Part shown: positions 60,750 to 64,000 of the stretch, piece by piece
Layout of the letters: each line of letters starts with the position of its first letter
How positions within the stretch are numbered: position 1 is the first letter of the stretch
From: Pisolithus tinctorius
Taxonomy: Eukaryota > Basidiomycota > Agaricomycetes > Boletales > Pisolithaceae
Assembly: GCA_024663395.1 (NCBI GenBank)
Contig: JANFAH010000117.1
Coordinates: 1 to 64,000 of the forward strand
Reading direction: 5' to 3'
Length of the DNA stretch: 64,000 nucleotides
Translations under genes and position numbers: made by a program
The notes under the pieces: model-generated
What the model was told of the DNA's origin: nothing
Databases searched by the model: none
The model's input: only the letters and a program-made list of their open reading frames with translations

Positions 60750-62190
60750 GGCCAGACTGCTGAGAACAGGCGATGTTGTTAGTTATGACCAGATATGCGC
60801 TGGTGACAATCTGAGTGCCCTTCCTACTCTCGCACGAAATTATGTACAGTGCGATGTGGTGAATCCGATACACCTCCCGCAAGCACCCTCACTGCCCGAC
60901 GAACCTATTTCACCCGAGGATAATAACAGTGCTGCATACCCAAGCCGGATCAGTACCCACGTATCCACAACGCAATCCCAAAAGATTCTGTTACTCGCTC
61001 AGAAATGAAAGCAGGCTTGGAAGCCCACTGTATGTGTTTCTCTGTTCGCAGACGCACCGATTCAACAACACCCGACATGGACGGTGCGCCAGCTCACTCA
61101 CCCTTTCAGGGACCCCAGACCATATGGAAAGACGTTCCTAAGCAAACGTTCTTAAAACACCCTTCGCCTTCAGAGCGCAATCTGCGCCTAACCTAATCAC
61201 CTCTCAACACGCTGTCTGTGGCACCTTCCTCTCTGCAAGGAAGACCTAGGTAGAGTCGACCATGTTAACATACTCATGTTCTTCCAAAGAAAGCTCTCCC
61301 GCATGCCTGGACGCTGTCTTACCACCCCTCAAATAACTTATACTCCTGGTGCAATGACAGCCAACGCTGACATTGTCATCCCCCTTGCACTTGTGCCCGG
61401 CTAACGGGGACGGTAGTACCTATGCTATGGGGCAAGACATTTATCGGTACACTGGTCACGCTTTAACGGTCATTCGACCCACTGCCGCATGCGCGAGGTG
61501 GAGTAAAAAGCTTTCAGCTCCCGACTTACTCCAGCAGCTGACGTTCCTTGTATAACCGAAATGCACAGTGCAGCCATAGGGAACATAATGGCTTGCGTGT
61601 AACGATGAATTAACTCGAGTAAGTGTGGGTAGAGAAAGGTTGACTCTGATAGGGGTGCTTGTCCCAGCCTGATGATCCACCCGATCTCGTCTAGTAACAC
61701 TAGCCTACAGTATTCGCGAGCGCAATATTTTCCTCCCGAAGAAACACAAACCCACAGATGCACAGTCGGCTTATTGATCATACGTCTGAGGTACACATTG
61801 AAATGGACTGAACATGACGGCGGAATAGAATGAAGGTATGGTATGTATTTGTATCGGATGACAAAAGTTCTCGTTCTGCTTCGGCTTCAGCGTAGCGAAC
61901 GATAGTTAGGGGGAACGGTTGTATTCCGTAGAACCTTTGGTTTGCCTGGGGGAGACTGGAAAATGGCCTTCCCAAGTGTTGGGCATGGAATTTGCACTCG
62001 AAGAAATTTACGGCAACAAGGGTTGGTGGTTGTATCACGAATCATGTACATGATCGCTCTCTCCGTACTGCGGCTAGAGAGGTGATGGAAGACGTGACCA
62101 TCTGGGGGTTTTGCGTCGACGTGCGCCATAGTATGATGCACGGCGACCGCTCAGAGTAAAACCCCGACGAACTGCACACCGAGTTTCTAA
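60750..62190. other. Intergenic upstream of ATG101, no gene seen
   Basis: Frames at 61005-61196 (+), 61470-61796 (-) and 61778-62141 (-) have no recognisable content or partners. Confidence 0.5.
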
Positions 62191-62242
62191 GGGCCAGGCC
62201 CAGCCTGGCGGAAGGGGGCTCGGCTTGGCCTAGCCGGGCCAA
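62191..62242. repeat. GC-rich imperfect inverted repeat
   Basis: GGCCCAGCCTGGC (62198-62210) and GGCCTAGCCGGGCC (62227-62240) can pair into an imperfect stem of about 13 bp with an 18-nt loop. It sits abruptly in AT-richer DNA about 75 bp beyond the stop of the membrane-protein gene. It resembles GC-rich terminal repeats of small fungal transposons, or could be a structured 3' UTR element. Confidence 0.5.
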
Positions 62243-62316
62243 GAAAAACACCACAAATGATACAATTTACGCAAGATTAAGACAATGCCAACTTCCACCT
62301 CAAACCCGACTCGGTT

Positions 62317-63816
62317 CTACTGCATCTTCTCAGCATCCACAACAGAAGCATCCACTCCTTGTGATACATGCAAAGAAGCAAAATAATGTTGCCGCTTTTC
62401 GAGGTCTGTGGGGGAATGTGGTCAGACAGAATAATCCGCAAAGAACTAGGAGGCCATAGGGGGAAGCCCGGTTTGCATGAACAACAACTTACCGTGTGCC
62501 CACATGGCAGCGCCTATCCTATTAGATACCGTAAATATGAGCCCGACGATCGGTAACCCTTCCAGAAGGGCGGCAGTAAATCCAAACACTGGATACGGTG
62601 TGTCGACAATCGCCAACGCGTTGGTAATAGTAAGTGCCAAGAACGAGCACCTCAACGGTGAAAAACACGTACGCCTGTAATCCCATTTTCGTTCTTCGGT
62701 GAATACTGCGACCTCGTGGGGTGTCATCTTCTTGGCTTTGAAATACTGCAAAGTGTGAATATTTAGCCAAGAAGTATGAGAGACCCATACTGGCTGGTGA
62801 AGATACCGGGCTGTTTCCATGCTTTTGAGTGCCGCGACAGCAATGGTGCCCATGAATGGGTACAAAGACAATGAAATGATAATCACTGGAAACCATAGGC
62901 AAATCAGCACCATCAGGGATCTGCTCCCACTCTCATCATCGAGCCCCGTCAATTATCAAACGACAACCACCTCCATGCACCACGGGTCATATGCACGTAC
63001 CTTTCTTTACGACCACACCGATGATCCAAAGTCCAAACTTGTTGATCACGCGCAACGTCAAATCCTCCTCGATTACAGGAGGTACTTCCCATTCTTCAAC
63101 ATATGGCTGCCAAAAATCCGGGCCTTTGCCCCGGGAAGTAACAGTTTGATCCCATACTCGTCTTCTTGCAACACGGATATTGCGCGAAAGGAAGAAGGTG
63201 AGTATGGCTGTGACTTGCGTGCCAATTAAAATCGCCGTCACATCTGGGAAATCGAGACAGGGAGTGAGCATAGCATATACCAATATTGACAGTCATGTCA
63301 GCATGACGGAATAGATTGTCAAGGATGGAGACCAAGGAAGAGGATGAAGACACACAGGCGGTCATATTCAAGGGCAGCTTTATGCCCATGAATGTTTCTT
63401 CCGAAAGATCGGTAGCAGTTTTGGAGAGACGGGCCATGGATTTTGGATAGAATATCGATGAGGGGTGGTTCAGGAGTACACGAACGAAGCGCTTTTGCAC
63501 GTCATACGTGAAGCAGGTCTACGTATCCAAACGATATATTGAGTATATATTCTTCGGGGTGGTAGGTATACACCTGGAGAATGACAGAATGAAGACGCAC
63601 CCATATAAAACCGACAATTGCACCACGCCGTACGCCATGTTTGCATTTATCCCACGCAGGCTTGTAGAGAGACTTGTCGGTGAATAGTCTATAGACGCCC
63701 ACGATGACATAGGAAGGAGGGAAATTGAGTCGGAGCGTCGCATGTTGGAGGTTGTCTGGGACATCCGTGTCGGGTGGTGGAGGGATGGGTCGTGGACGTG
63801 AGATGGTGGGGGACAT
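62317..63816 (-). CDS. RRT8/LDS-like multi-pass membrane protein
   Basis: The model starts at the ATG at 63816: MSPTISRPRPIPPPPDTDVP, LNFPPSYVIVGVYRLFTD, HGVRRGAIVGFIW, RFVRVLLNHPSS, ETFMGIKLPLN, then DVTAILIGTQVTAILTFFLS, RNIRVARRRVWDQTVTSRGK, GPDFWQPYVEEWEVPP, VINKFGLWIIGVVVKK, LMVLICLWFPVIIISLSLYP, ALKSMETARYLHQPYFKAKK, FTEERKWDYRLFGFTAALLE, GLPIVGLIFTVSNRIGAAMW and a cytosolic tail DLEKRQHYFASLHVSQG, stop at 62317. The AALLEGLPIVGLxFxxxNRIGAAMWA motif is that of the fungal RRT8/LDS1/LDS2 family, which in yeast is on lipid droplets and linked to the spore wall. Four to five hydrophobic segments. TATATA immediately precedes the chosen ATG, so the real start may differ slightly. Confidence 0.8.
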
Positions 63817-64000
63817 TATATAGTACGAGCTGGGGCGCACTGCGGTCGTCGTCAATGTTCAAGCACCCACGTTCACGTTTACTGTAATATTGATATTGAT
63901 GCCATTGACGAGTGCTTGGTAAGTACACAGCCACCATGATGGCATGCTAGTAGGTTGCGAGTAGTCCCCATCCTAATCGAGTCCACTATTCGTATCAATG

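Noticed and set aside
63817..63855. Upstream extension of the RRT8-like frame to 63855
   Set aside because: The first codon there is TTG, not ATG; the first ATG in frame is at 63816.

Overview
The window is nuclear DNA from a filamentous basidiomycete, most likely an agaricomycete. Nearly every gene is cut by many 45-80 nt introns with GTNNGT/GC donors and CAG/TAG acceptors. The gene content fits too: a DUF6534 membrane protein, a DUF3684/sacsin-like ATPase, an RRT8/LDS-like protein and a Gfd2/YDR514C-like protein. There are no operons, and I found no rRNA, tRNA or CRISPR.

Left part (1-28.8 kb, gene-dense, mostly + strand): a frameshifted NCS1 purine/cytosine permease pseudogene; a 2.85 kb insert bounded by two diverged copies of the permease-tail/coatomer-start junction and carrying a recombinase-like relic; COPI beta subunit (SEC26); a DUF6534 membrane protein; an aldo-keto reductase; a large HSP90-type-ATPase/DUF3684 protein with a C-terminal HExxH motif; COPI delta subunit (RET2), whose first coding exon appears to be only the ATG; on the minus strand an enoyl-CoA hydratase with a 762-nt intron; and a 52-residue Cys/His-rich candidate gene.

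Middle (28.8-46 kb): a gene-poor stretch with decayed sequence, two small families of diverged repeats and one intact gene, NIF3 (minus strand), which has a 16-nt microexon.

Right part (46-64 kb): ATP23 mitochondrial protease, a Kre9/KNH-like GPI-anchored wall protein, ubiquitin-RPL40 (minus), a Gfd2-like RNase H-fold protein whose first catalytic pair appears lost, two adjacent pseudogenes (a PD-(D/E)XK-like fungal family and tRNA dihydrouridine synthase DUS1), DSK2/ubiquilin (minus) in divergent pair with a dienelactone hydrolase (127-bp shared promoter), ATG101 (minus) and an RRT8/LDS-like membrane protein (minus).

Themes: two subunits of the COPI F-subcomplex lie 14 kb apart on one strand; several proteostasis genes (ubiquitin-L40, DSK2, ATG101, ATP23) share the right arm. 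Intact housekeeping genes alternate with clearly decaying ones. I did not find a convincing new multi-gene system. The best leads are the duplicated junction with its recombinase relic, the ATPase/HExxH fusion, the apparent pseudo-nuclease and the extreme exon structures. All gene models come from reading splice signals by eye; I ran no database search.
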